Assembly (NCBI GenBank): GCA_902774025.1
Contig: CACYGY010000023.1
Location: 1-38,993, forward strand
Origin: an uncultured Eubacteriales bacterium
Lineage (GTDB): Bacteria > Bacillota > Clostridia > Christensenellales > Aristaeellaceae
Length of the DNA stretch: 38,993 bases
Reading direction: 5' to 3'
The stretch's first letter is position 1, and every line of letters begins with the position of its first letter. Of this stretch, positions 25,687-33,866 are shown piece after piece. The translations under genes and the position numbers were made by a program. Below the pieces are notes generated by a model that was not told the origin of the DNA, did no database searches, and saw only the letters and a program-made list of their open reading frames with translations.

Positions 25687-26370
25687 TCTGTTCCCCTCCG
25701 AACATATTTCCTGTATAAAAATATTATGTATGAATCACACTTGAAAAGTCGGTCCTATTTTATCATGCACGACCATGATCCGCTACCTTCCTTTTTCTGC
25801 GTTTTTTTCATTTTCCCTGCCGTGCTTTACAGCTCCCCGTCCCTGCATCACAGTCCAGAGACCGCAGACCAGATCCGCCTTCTGCCCTGCCTCATGTGTC
25901 TCCGGTGTGGCATGCGGTTCTTCCATTCCAGTCAGAACAGCCGAGTCTGACGGAAGAAATGTTTTTCCATGCATCGCGTTCCCATGGAAATGATTCGGAA
26001 CAGAACTGCCGGCATGATGAAGAACGTCTTCTCTGTTCCGGAGATGCCCTGCCCGGAGGATTATGTGAATTATCTGTTCTTCTCCCATATGTTCTGATTC
26101 GGACAGGACCTGTTCTCTGTTCAGATGATGCAGCCCCGGTCCTTTCGGGAACTGCTGCCCCGGCCGAAGGGCTCAGTCAGCCTCATATTCCAGCCCGGTC
26201 CTTTCATCGTTCTTTCTGCGAAGCATCCCGAAAAGGATACTGCGTCGGCGCGCGGCCGCTCTGATCATGGATATGCAGCTCTGCAGGGCATGACAGGAAG
26301 AGGCCGGTCGTCAGGTTGCTGCGCTCTTTCCCGGATGTTTTTCCTTTTCCCGCCTGTGTTCCATTGTATC

Positions 26371-26405
26371 ACCCGAACACGGTCTTCGAAAGCCGTCATT
26401 CGGGT
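26371..26405. repeat. Inverted repeat (hairpin)
   Basis: ACCCGAA (26371-26377) and TTCGGGT (26399-26405) enclose a second short stem ACGG/CCGT. No T-tract follows on the plus strand. The role is unknown. Confidence 0.5.
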
Positions 26406-26778
26406 CAGAAAAATCGTGTTTCTTTCCCTTCCATTACACAATGCCGTCCCCGCTGCCTCATGAGACGGTCATGATCCGGCAGTCATGATCCTTCATCACT
26501 GAACCGCAGGTCCTGAAACTGAAAGGGAGAAGCATTTCAGTGAGCCGGGTGTCCATCTGCTCCATGTTCTGATTGTCATGGTCCGGTTCAGCAGTACACC
26601 TTTGTCAATAGCCCTTTCCGGCTCCGTATTCCCTGACAGGCGGCCTGCAGTCAGCGGGTTCCTGACCATCCGGCACCCATCCCGCAACCTGCGATCCATT
26701 CTCCCGGAACCTGACGGATGACACATCAGGGCTGACGGGCACGGACGCATCTCACGCAGGAGAGAGTAACCTTTATCG

Positions 26779-26811
26779 GGAGCAGAATTCGGAAAAGAAT
26801 CATTCTGCTCC
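26779..26811. repeat. 10-bp perfect inverted repeat
   Basis: GGAGCAGAAT (26779-26788) and ATTCTGCTCC (26802-26811) are separated by 13 bases. No T-tract follows the right arm on the plus strand; seven A do. The role is unknown. Confidence 0.5.
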
Positions 26812-26998
26812 GGGAAAAAAACATCCGTATTTCCTGCACGGGGCATCGGTTCCTCTGCGAATCACGCCATGTTCAGTTCCCTCCCATATCCCGCATCTTC
26901 CGGAATCAGTTTCTCATTCCTCCGTCTTTTATGGTTCCGGAAGCTGTGGTATATTGGCTTTACCCGTGCGAAGAAATCCGGAGAAAGGAAACAGGCTC

Positions 26999-27949
26999 AT
27001 GAAACAGCGATACAGAAAAAATCTCCTCGCATTTTTGATGACCCTGATCATGCTGTCTTTTGTCCACGCCGCGGCGGAACAGCCAGTGGAGCAGCGTCTG
27101 CCGGACGCTGACAGAACACATCAGGCGGAGCTGACACAGAATGCGGCGGAACAGGCAGGGAAAATCCTCAGGATTGTGCTGGGCATGACCGGGAATGACC
27201 CTGCCGGCGACAGGGAATGGATGGTCAGTCAGGTGCAAAGTCTGCTGAAAAACCCGGGACAGTATTCCGTGGATTTTCTGGATTCGCTTTTCGGGACCGG
27301 TGCCGAAGGCATCTCTAGAGAAGCGGACAGCGAGAAAAAGGGCAGGATTGAGTTCGTCATGCCTCTTCCGGAACCTGTTTCTATGCCGGACTGCTATTCG
27401 GTCACCTATCACCGTCTGGATTCTCAGAATCGGGAAATCATCACAATGCTGGAACGGGATGCCGACGGAAACATTCACTATCGGGACGGGAACAGCGAGC
27501 AGGTTTTCGTCCGCACGGAAGACGGGTTCCGGATGTACCCTGTGCTTCCGGATCAGGCCGGATTCGGCAAGTGGGACGGCATACGCCTGAGTGCCAGAAG
27601 CGTTCGTGAAAAAACAGCGCAGTTCTGGAACTGTGCCGATCAGGCGTTCATGATGTGGTCGGGTGCACATCTCACGGAAACCACGGAATATCTGAATCGT
27701 CCCTGCGGGCTTTATCACGCAGAAACGGGAGCCATGACATTCAGCTATCAATGCGATATGATCATCGACGATGAAACCGGTATATGCCTTCACTATCAGG
27801 CTGACGAACTCCTCAGGGGATTCACCTTCCGTATCACGCAAGACAGTCGGCTTGAGATCGATGTCGGTGATTACGATATCGGCGGAGATGAGATGAGCTT
27901 TTTCTGCAGCGATTTCAGAACAGACAATATTTCTTTCGAGCTCCCCTGA
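26999..27949 (+). CDS. Secreted protein of unknown function
   Basis: I do not recognise the family. The 316-residue product begins with a signal peptide (MKQRYRKNLLAFLMTLIMLS, likely cleavage after VHAAA) without a lipobox. A helical, Gln/Glu-rich segment follows (HQAELTQNAAEQAGKILRIVL), and the rest is beta-rich with many acidic and aromatic residues (YSVTYHRLDSQNREIITML, GIRLSARSVREKTAQFWN, FSYQCDMIIDDETGICLHYQ). The repeated strand pattern and the phrase MTFSYQCDMIIDDETGICL resemble LolA/LppX-like or DUF4412-like periplasmic beta-shells, but this is a guess. The ATG at 26999 follows AAAGGAAA; the upstream in-frame ATG at 26954 has no ribosome site and lacks the signal peptide. It is a single gene between two large gaps. 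Confidence 0.75.
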   Translation: MKQRYRKNLLAFLMTLIMLSFVHAAAEQPVEQRLPDADRTHQAELTQNAAEQAGKILRIVLGMTGNDPAGDREWMVSQVQSLLKNPGQYSVDFLDSLFGTGAEGISREADSEKKGRIEFVMPLPEPVSMPDCYSVTYHRLDSQNREIITMLERDADGNIHYRDGNSEQVFVRTEDGFRMYPVLPDQAGFGKWDGIRLSARSVREKTAQFWNCADQAFMMWSGAHLTETTEYLNRPCGLYHAETGAMTFSYQCDMIIDDETGICLHYQADELLRGFTFRITQDSRLEIDVGDYDIGGDEMSFFCSDFRTDNISFELP

Positions 27950-28374
27950 ATACAGCATGCCGATGGACTTCCCGGAGTCGGCCGGAAAGCAGTGAACCGG
28001 TAAAGCGGAGGCGTGTGACCCCGCACGCACGGGGAATGCCCTTCATTCAGCCGGAAACCGGACACATGCCCGGTCGGTAAAGCGGATGACAATCCGGCAC
28101 ACAGAAAAACAGCTGCTCCGTCGTGTCACAGCTGCCGCATCAGACAGGCTGGAAAGACGGGCAGCAGGATCCGGGATCACGATGTTCCGGTCTGATCCGA
28201 AAGAATTCGTTCTGCAGGAGAGGACTGAAACGCTTCATTTCCGGTAAATGGATTCTGCCTCCCTGAAATACCGAAGGCGGGACTTTCAGAGATTCCGCAG
28301 ATTGCGAAGGATGGTCATTCAGCCAGCTTTCACCCAATGGTCATAACCGGAATCGTGGAATCGGTTCCTTTCAG

Positions 28375-28415
28375 ACAGGGCAGCTTCCGGTCTGCGTACA
28401 AAGGAGCTGCCCTGT
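28375..28415. repeat. 11-bp perfect inverted repeat
   Basis: ACAGGGCAGCT (28375-28385) and AGCTGCCCTGT (28405-28415) enclose 19 bases. No T-tract follows, so the terminator role is doubtful. Confidence 0.6.
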
Positions 28416-29070
28416 TCATGTGTGAAAAAACCGGCTTTGGGTCAGAATCTCAGCATCGTCGATCTGGCAGGACATCCCGTTTCTTTCATCTGCACAGATC
28501 GGATTCCTGCCCCGGCGGCAGTGACCATGGCATACGTTTCGCTCTTCCTCAGCGGCTTCGTTCCCGCGGCGCCTTGCCGGAAAAACAGCATCGGCATACA
28601 GCTGATGGTTCATGCCTGTGCATCGAGGTAATGTTCTCTGTCTGTTCAGAGGATCAGATCAGACAGAGAAGGGGCCGTTCTCACCCCGCGACGGATTCGC
28701 AGGGTTCAGGACACAATTTCCGGGAAATGACATACGAACGGTCCTTCTGTATATCGCATCATGGAAAGAGACACAGGGGATTCATCCACACAGAAATGCA
28801 GCTATCCCTCCGGGCATCCCCTTTGCATGCACTCTGAACATCCGGGACAGGAAAAAGGAAGTTCTGCGCATCCGGATCCTTCCGATTGAATGTCAGACTC
28901 CGGCCCGGCCTGTCAAAGGCTGCCCGGACAATCCCGGCATCCGCGAAGGTCTCCCGTCGCATCGCCGGGGATCCGCCATATTGAAATCTTTCTTATTTTG
29001 TGTTTGTATAATACGACTTTATATTGTTTCATGTAAGGTTCGGATTTTCACATTCCCTTTTCCGTAAAAG

Positions 29071-29104
29071 CACAAAAAAAGCTCCAAAAAACAGTGAAAA
29101 GCGG
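29071..29104 (+). promoter_or_regulatory. Possible UP element of the sugar operon
   Basis: Phased A-tracts (seven A, six A and four A) stand directly upstream of the -35 box in an otherwise G+C-rich region. A-tracts at this position bind the RNA polymerase alpha subunit in many strong promoters. Confidence 0.35.
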
Positions 29105-29133
29105 TTGAAACGATGCATGCGATTCTGTATAAT
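29105..29133 (+). promoter_or_regulatory. Sigma-A-like promoter of the sugar-uptake and glycosidase operon
   Basis: TTGAAA (29105-29110), a 17-base spacer and a perfect TATAAT (29128-29133) lie about 70 bases before the binding-protein start. Poly-A tracts directly upstream resemble an UP element, fitting strong expression. I see no obvious operator palindrome. Confidence 0.85.
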
Positions 29134-29203
29134 CCAGACAGATCAGGCGGTCCAGGATGCCGAAAGGCTCTGGAACCGCACAACAGAATAGGAGGTTTTC
29201 CGT

Positions 29204-30514
29204 ATGAAAAAGGTATTTGTCATCCTGCTTGCGGCAGCCATGCTGCTGTCCATGATGAGCTTCGCCTCCGCGGATGAACCCGCGCTTTCCGGCAAGCTGA
29301 CGATCTGGGCCTGGGGTGCCGACGCGGAAGCTGAGCAGCGGGACGCCATCATCCAGGCGTTCATCAAGGCGCATCCCGAACTGGAAGTGGAATACTCCAT
29401 CATCCCGACTGCTGACAGTGTGTGGGATCAGAAGGCTGCCGCTGCCCTGACCAGTGGTTCCGCCCCGGACGTCATTCAGATGTCCCCCGACTACTTCGGC
29501 ATGAACACCAAGTATTATATGGATCTTCGTCCCTTTGTGGAGCGCGACGGTGTCGATCTGGACGAAGTGCTTGTTCCCGGCATGATCGAGGGTTATTATG
29601 ACACAGACGGAAAGCTGGAAGGCTTCCCGATGCACGCCAACATCTTCTGCATGGCCATCAACAAGGACATGTTTGACGAGGCCGGTGTCGCCTATCCGGA
29701 AGAGGGATGGACTCTGGACGACATGATGGACTGGGGCAAGGCCTTCATCGGTGGCGAAGGCGCCAACAAGACCTATGCTCTGGCCAAGCACTGGGTCATG
29801 AACGCTGCCATGCCCTATGCCGGCGGCGGTACTCCCTATGCAGACGACCTGAGCGAATGCTACATGAATTCTCCTGAAATCCAGAAATCCCTGGAGCTTT
29901 ATCAGAAGCTGATTCTGGAAGGCTATATGCCCAACGACGCTGAGAGCCAGGCGATTCCTTCCGCGATCCTGTTCCAGAGCGGACTGTGCGCGATGTATCC
30001 CCTGGGCGGTTTTGAATCCGCCTCCTTCCTCGCTGACTGCGAAGAGAACGGTATCAACGTGGGCCTTGTTCCCATGCCCATGGGCGTCGGTGAAAACGCC
30101 AAGGAAATCAACGTCATCTATGCAACGGGCTGGGCTATCACCACGACAGCCAAGAATCCTGATGCTGCCTGGGCGTTCCTGAAGGAAAACGCCTATGCCA
30201 ACGAGGAAATGGGCAAAGCCACCGCGACCTGCGGCATGCCCGCCGGCAAGGAAGTTGCGGAGAATTTCTACGCAAAGATTGAATATCCGGGCTTTGGCAC
30301 CTATTTCAATGACTACATGGTTGAACACCTGGCCAAGTCCCATATCAATCCCTGGGGCGGCACCCTGGCCTCCACGGGCGATATCTGGGCCAACATGGTT
30401 CAGGCCGTTACGATGGACGGCATGAGCCCCGAGGAAGCGATGGCCAAGTATTCCCAGCAGTGCATGGATGAATTCTCCAGCTACGGATTCGCCACTGCGA
30501 TGAAGGCAAACTGA
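29204..30514 (+). CDS. Sugar ABC importer, extracellular solute-binding protein (family 1)
   Basis: The 436-residue protein has a signal peptide (MKKVFVILLAAAMLLSMMS, cleavage after ASA) but no lipobox cysteine. The mature protein starts with KLTIWAWGADAEAEQRDAI and continues with the family hallmarks APDVIQMSPDYFGMN, GKLEGFPMHANIFCMAINKDMF and YATGWAITTTAKNPDAAWAFLKE. It delivers an oligosaccharide to the two permeases encoded next. The aromatic-rich pocket residues and the following GH39 gene suggest a xylan-derived or other plant oligosaccharide, but this is inference. Ribosome site AGGAGG. It leads a five-gene operon and is followed by a strong hairpin that probably keeps its transcript in excess. 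Confidence 0.92.
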   Translation: MKKVFVILLAAAMLLSMMSFASADEPALSGKLTIWAWGADAEAEQRDAIIQAFIKAHPELEVEYSIIPTADSVWDQKAAAALTSGSAPDVIQMSPDYFGMNTKYYMDLRPFVERDGVDLDEVLVPGMIEGYYDTDGKLEGFPMHANIFCMAINKDMFDEAGVAYPEEGWTLDDMMDWGKAFIGGEGANKTYALAKHWVMNAAMPYAGGGTPYADDLSECYMNSPEIQKSLELYQKLILEGYMPNDAESQAIPSAILFQSGLCAMYPLGGFESASFLADCEENGINVGLVPMPMGVGENAKEINVIYATGWAITTTAKNPDAAWAFLKENAYANEEMGKATATCGMPAGKEVAENFYAKIEYPGFGTYFNDYMVEHLAKSHINPWGGTLASTGDIWANMVQAVTMDGMSPEEAMAKYSQQCMDEFSSYGFATAMKAN

Positions 30515-30528
30515 TCTAAATTCGTCAG

Positions 30529-30562
30529 AAGGCGCAGGGAAGCATTCTTCCCTGCGCCTTTC
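30529..30562 (+). terminator. Intra-operon hairpin (attenuator or mRNA stabiliser)
   Basis: A perfect 14-bp stem (AAGGCGCAGGGAAG, loop CATT, CTTCCCTGCGCCTT) lies between the binding-protein and first permease genes. Only three T follow, so termination would be partial. Such hairpins protect the upstream mRNA and lower permease expression relative to the binding protein. Confidence 0.75.
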
Positions 30563-30582
30563 CATCATCAGGAGGTATTCGC

Positions 30583-31482
30583 GTGAAAAAGAATCGTTCT
30601 TCGGGCTTTGACAGGCGAAACACGATCAACTTCTACGCCTTTATTGCCCCGTGGCTGTTCGGCTTCCTCGTGCTGACCGTCTATCCCATGCTTGAATCCT
30701 TCCGCCTTTCCCTGACGGACACAGGGTTTACGGGGGATGGTTCATACATCGGTTTCGCCAATTTTATACAGGCCCTGTCCACTGAAACCCGCGTTCTGAC
30801 CGCTTTCAAGAATACGTTTTTTTATGTGCTGATGTTCGTACCGCTGAACCTGATCCTGTCTTTTTTCCTGGGATGGCTGCTGAGCCGGAAGATCAAGTTT
30901 CTGGGGTTTTTCCGCAGCGTGTTTTATATCCCGTACCTGACAGCCGGTGTTGCGGTAACCATCATGTGGGGCTGGCTGTTCAACGGGACATACGGCCTGA
31001 TCAATTACACGCTGTCCCTGTTTGGAATCCAGGGTCCCAACTGGCTGGGAGACAAGAATACAGCCCTCATCTGTATTGTGGTGATGAACCTGTGGTCCAT
31101 CGGTAACAATGTTTTGATTATGCTGGCCGGTATCCAGGATATCCCAACATCCTACTATGAGAGCGCGGAGATTGACGGCGCCTCTACCTGGCGGCAGATC
31201 TGGTCCATCACAGTTCCCCTGAGCACCCCCACGATTTATTTCAACCTGGTTATGGGCGTCATCGGCGCATTCCAGTTGTTCAACCAGCCGTACATCCTGA
31301 CAGACGGCGGGCCGGTGGATTCCACCCTGACGGTGTCCCTGTTCATTTTCCGCAATGCCTTTGAGTATGGCAAGATGGGCTATGCGTCCTCTGTCGCCTG
31401 GCTGCTGTTTGTGGCAATTATGGTCCTCGTGCTGCTGATTCAGTCCACCCAGAAAAAATGGGTATTCTACGGCGATTCGTGA
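30583..31482 (+). CDS. Sugar ABC importer permease (MalF/UgpA type)
   Basis: The 299-residue inner-membrane protein has six hydrophobic segments, starting at NFYAFIAPWLFGFLVLTVYP. The cytoplasmic EAA loop reads YESAEIDGASTWRQIWSITV, which contacts the ATPase. It starts with GTG, after GGAGG at a normal distance. It forms the channel together with the next permease. No ATPase gene is present in the operon; as in many Bacillota, a shared MsmX-type ATPase encoded elsewhere is likely. Confidence 0.93.
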   Translation: MKKNRSSGFDRRNTINFYAFIAPWLFGFLVLTVYPMLESFRLSLTDTGFTGDGSYIGFANFIQALSTETRVLTAFKNTFFYVLMFVPLNLILSFFLGWLLSRKIKFLGFFRSVFYIPYLTAGVAVTIMWGWLFNGTYGLINYTLSLFGIQGPNWLGDKNTALICIVVMNLWSIGNNVLIMLAGIQDIPTSYYESAEIDGASTWRQIWSITVPLSTPTIYFNLVMGVIGAFQLFNQPYILTDGGPVDSTLTVSLFIFRNAFEYGKMGYASSVAWLLFVAIMVLVLLIQSTQKKWVFYGDS

Positions 31483-31497
31483 GGGGAGGCGAAAGAT

Positions 31498-32352
31498 ATG
31501 CAAAAAGCGAAATCATTCCATGCTCAGAAGGCCGTGGGCCGCACCATGATTTACCTGATTCTGGGCATCTGCACCATTATCTGTATCCTTCCCTTCATCT
31601 GGATGCTTCTTACCTCGGTCAAATCCACAGCGGAAGCCTATAAATTCCCGCCCACGGTTTTCCCGAAGAAGTGGCTGTGGACCAACTACACCAATGGCCT
31701 GCAGAAAGCAAACTTCCCGCTGTATTTTAAAAACACTGCCATCCTGACCGCCCTGTGTACCATCGGAACGGTGCTGTCCGCCCAGTATGTGGCATACGGT
31801 TTCTCCCGTTTCAAGTGTAAAGGTTCAAAGCTCTGGTATACGCTGATGCTGGCAACAATGATGCTCCCGAATCAGGTTACCCTGATTCCTCAGTATCTTC
31901 TGTACCTGAAGCTGGGAATGGTGGACACCTACCTTCCGCTCCTGATTCCTTCCTGGCTTGGCGGAGGCGCTTTCAATATCTTCCTGTTCATTCAGTTTTT
32001 CAGGACGCTTCCGAAGGAACTGGACGAAGCCGCATTTATTGACGGCGCATCCACCTTCCAGACATTTGTCTACATCATGATGCCGTCCGTGAAATCCGTA
32101 TCACTGTGCGTACTGGTCATGTCTCTGGTGTACAACTGGAACGATTTCTTCACGCCCCTGATTTATATCAACAGCACGAAAAAATTCACACTGGCCATCG
32201 GTCTGCAGTTCCTGAACAGCTCCATGGGCACGACAAAAATCGGACAGATGATGGCTGTGGCGGTGGCAACGATGATCCCCGTACTGATTGTCTTCTTCCT
32301 GTGCCAGAAATATTTCGTGGAAGGGATCAAGATGTCCGGCATCAAGGACTGA
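31498..32352 (+). CDS. Sugar ABC importer permease (MalG/UgpE type)
   Basis: The 284-residue protein has six hydrophobic segments, the first being TMIYLILGICTIICILPFIWM. The EAA loop is ELDEAAFIDGASTFQTFVYI, and the family's C-terminal end GIKMSGIKD is present. AGGGGAGGCGAAAG precedes the ATG, only 15 bases after the upstream stop codon, so translation is probably coupled. It pairs with the MalF-type permease. Confidence 0.93.
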   Translation: MQKAKSFHAQKAVGRTMIYLILGICTIICILPFIWMLLTSVKSTAEAYKFPPTVFPKKWLWTNYTNGLQKANFPLYFKNTAILTALCTIGTVLSAQYVAYGFSRFKCKGSKLWYTLMLATMMLPNQVTLIPQYLLYLKLGMVDTYLPLLIPSWLGGGAFNIFLFIQFFRTLPKELDEAAFIDGASTFQTFVYIMMPSVKSVSLCVLVMSLVYNWNDFFTPLIYINSTKKFTLAIGLQFLNSSMGTTKIGQMMAVAVATMIPVLIVFFLCQKYFVEGIKMSGIKD

Positions 32353-32386
32353 GCTTCAAAAAAACATACAGAAAGAAGGGTTGGAT

Positions 32387-33844
32387 TTGCCCGAATTCCG
32401 AATCAGCACAGCGCAGCGTTTTCCTTTTCCGCATTACTGGGAGACCTGTGTGGGTTCCTGCCATGGGCCCACTGCCCTCCGTGAGGACTATCGGCGCCAG
32501 CTGCGCCAGTGCAGGAACGAGCTCGGTTTTCGCTACGTCCGGTTTCACGGAATCCTGGACGACAGCATGAGTGTCTGCCTGAAGGACCGGGATGGAAAGA
32601 TCCGTTACAACTTTACGCTGATCGATTCCATCATTGATTTTCTGCTCTCCATTGACATGAAGCCTTTCATGGAACTGAGCTTCATGCCCAGTGCCCTGGC
32701 ATCCACAGGCAGGGAACTGTTTACCTACCGCGGCAATATTTCCATTCCGAAATCCTACGCAGAATGGGACGACCTGATCGGAAGGCTGGTATCCCACCTG
32801 ACAGATCGATACGGGCTGGACGAAGTGCGCAAGTGGTTCTTTGAGGTGTGGAATGAGCCGAACCTCGCATTTTTCTATGAAGGTACACAGGAAGATTATT
32901 TCCGTCTGTATGACCATACAGCAGCTGCAATCAAAAAAGTGGATCCTCTGCTTCGTGTTGGCGGTCCAGCCACGGCGATCAACGCATGGATTCCTGAAAT
33001 GATCCGTCACTGTGAGGAGAACGGTGTTCCACTGGATTTCATATCAACCCATCATTATCCCACGGACGACCCGCTGTGGAACACGGGGATGTCCATTGAA
33101 AACTTTATTGAACAGCTGAAGCGCGAAGATCCGGAAAGCGTGAGCAGACTGACAGCGCACCGCCGCGGCGTGCTGACGGTCATGCTGAAAAACGCAAAAA
33201 AAGAAGCAGGCAGATATCCGCTCTACTATACAGAATGGAACACATCCTCCAACGATATGGACCTTCGTCATGACGTTCCCTACAGTGCTGCCTTCGTGGT
33301 CAAGACGCTGATCGACCAGGTCAATCTGGTGGATGTGTACAGCTTCTGGACTTTCTCCGACATATTTGAAGAAAACGGACAGCGGCCAGGAGAATTTCAC
33401 GGTGGTTTCGGCCTGATGACCCTGCATGATATTCCCAAACCGGTTTACCGGGCTTTCCAGCTGCTGCACGGTCTCGGAACCGAACGTCTGGAAACAGACG
33501 GTGAACAGGGAACCGTCGGCATTGTCGCCACGGAAGAAAACGGAACGGTGCAGGTACTGGCCTATAATCATGATATTCTGGAGAATCCGCCGAAGGAAGA
33601 AAACGTAACCCTGAAACTGGAAGGCCTGAATGTCCGGAAAGCGGAGATTGTGCGCATCGACGAAAACCACGCCAATCCCTATCCTGCGTGGGTGGAAATG
33701 GGAAGTCCGGACTATCCGACCGACGATCAGATCCATACGCTGCTCGGTATCAGCGCCATGCACCCGGAACCGATCGAAACGGAAAACGACCGGATTACCT
33801 TTACGCTTCCGCCCCATGGCGTCGCACTGGTTAAGCTGTACTGA
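32387..33844 (+). CDS. GH39 family glycoside hydrolase (beta-xylosidase-like)
   Basis: The protein has 485 residues. It starts with the typical GH39 opening (RFPFPHYWETCVGSCHGPTALREDYRRQL), here cited by its segments HYWETCVGS and ALREDYRRQL. The acid/base Glu157 lies in FEVWNEPNL and the nucleophile Glu283 in YYTEWNTSS, both within a TIM barrel, followed by a beta-sandwich. There is no signal peptide, so it acts on imported oligosaccharides. Family members are mainly beta-xylosidases, with some alpha-L-iduronidases and other activities. The start is inferred as TTG at 32387, six bases after AAGAAGGG; no ATG with a ribosome site fits the known N-terminus. It follows the second permease by 34 bases in the same operon. 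Confidence 0.9.
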   Translation: MPEFRISTAQRFPFPHYWETCVGSCHGPTALREDYRRQLRQCRNELGFRYVRFHGILDDSMSVCLKDRDGKIRYNFTLIDSIIDFLLSIDMKPFMELSFMPSALASTGRELFTYRGNISIPKSYAEWDDLIGRLVSHLTDRYGLDEVRKWFFEVWNEPNLAFFYEGTQEDYFRLYDHTAAAIKKVDPLLRVGGPATAINAWIPEMIRHCEENGVPLDFISTHHYPTDDPLWNTGMSIENFIEQLKREDPESVSRLTAHRRGVLTVMLKNAKKEAGRYPLYYTEWNTSSNDMDLRHDVPYSAAFVVKTLIDQVNLVDVYSFWTFSDIFEENGQRPGEFHGGFGLMTLHDIPKPVYRAFQLLHGLGTERLETDGEQGTVGIVATEENGTVQVLAYNHDILENPPKEENVTLKLEGLNVRKAEIVRIDENHANPYPAWVEMGSPDYPTDDQIHTLLGISAMHPEPIETENDRITFTLPPHGVALVKLY

Positions 33845-33866
33845 ACAGAGGAGGAAGGCGTACCTT

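Larger units (their letters stand above)
25687..26998. other. 1.3-kb gap without a recognisable gene
   Basis: No frame on either strand combines a ribosome site with a plausible product. Two hairpins (26371-26405 and 26779-26811) lie in it. The last 60 bases hold the start region of the secreted protein: TGTGGTATATT at 26944-26954 may be an extended -10 box with only a weak -35. Confidence 0.4.
27950..29104. other. 1.15-kb gap upstream of the sugar operon; no gene seen
   Basis: No convincing gene. It holds a hairpin (28375-28415), a GGTAAAGCGGA sequence present twice (near 27999 and 28076), and near its end an A+T-rich stretch with a TATAAT at about 29009 lacking a proper -35 box. Poly-A tracts at 29071-29095 just before the operon promoter may act as an UP element. 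Confidence 0.4.

Noticed and set aside
25984..26097. 37-codon frame on the plus strand
   Set aside because: The peptide looks plausible but there is no ribosome site, promoter or similarity.
28375..28415. Terminator at the 11-bp inverted repeat
   Set aside because: No T-tract follows on either strand.
29048..30568. 506-codon open frame on the minus strand
   Set aside because: Antisense to the sugar-binding protein, which has a promoter, ribosome site and signal peptide.
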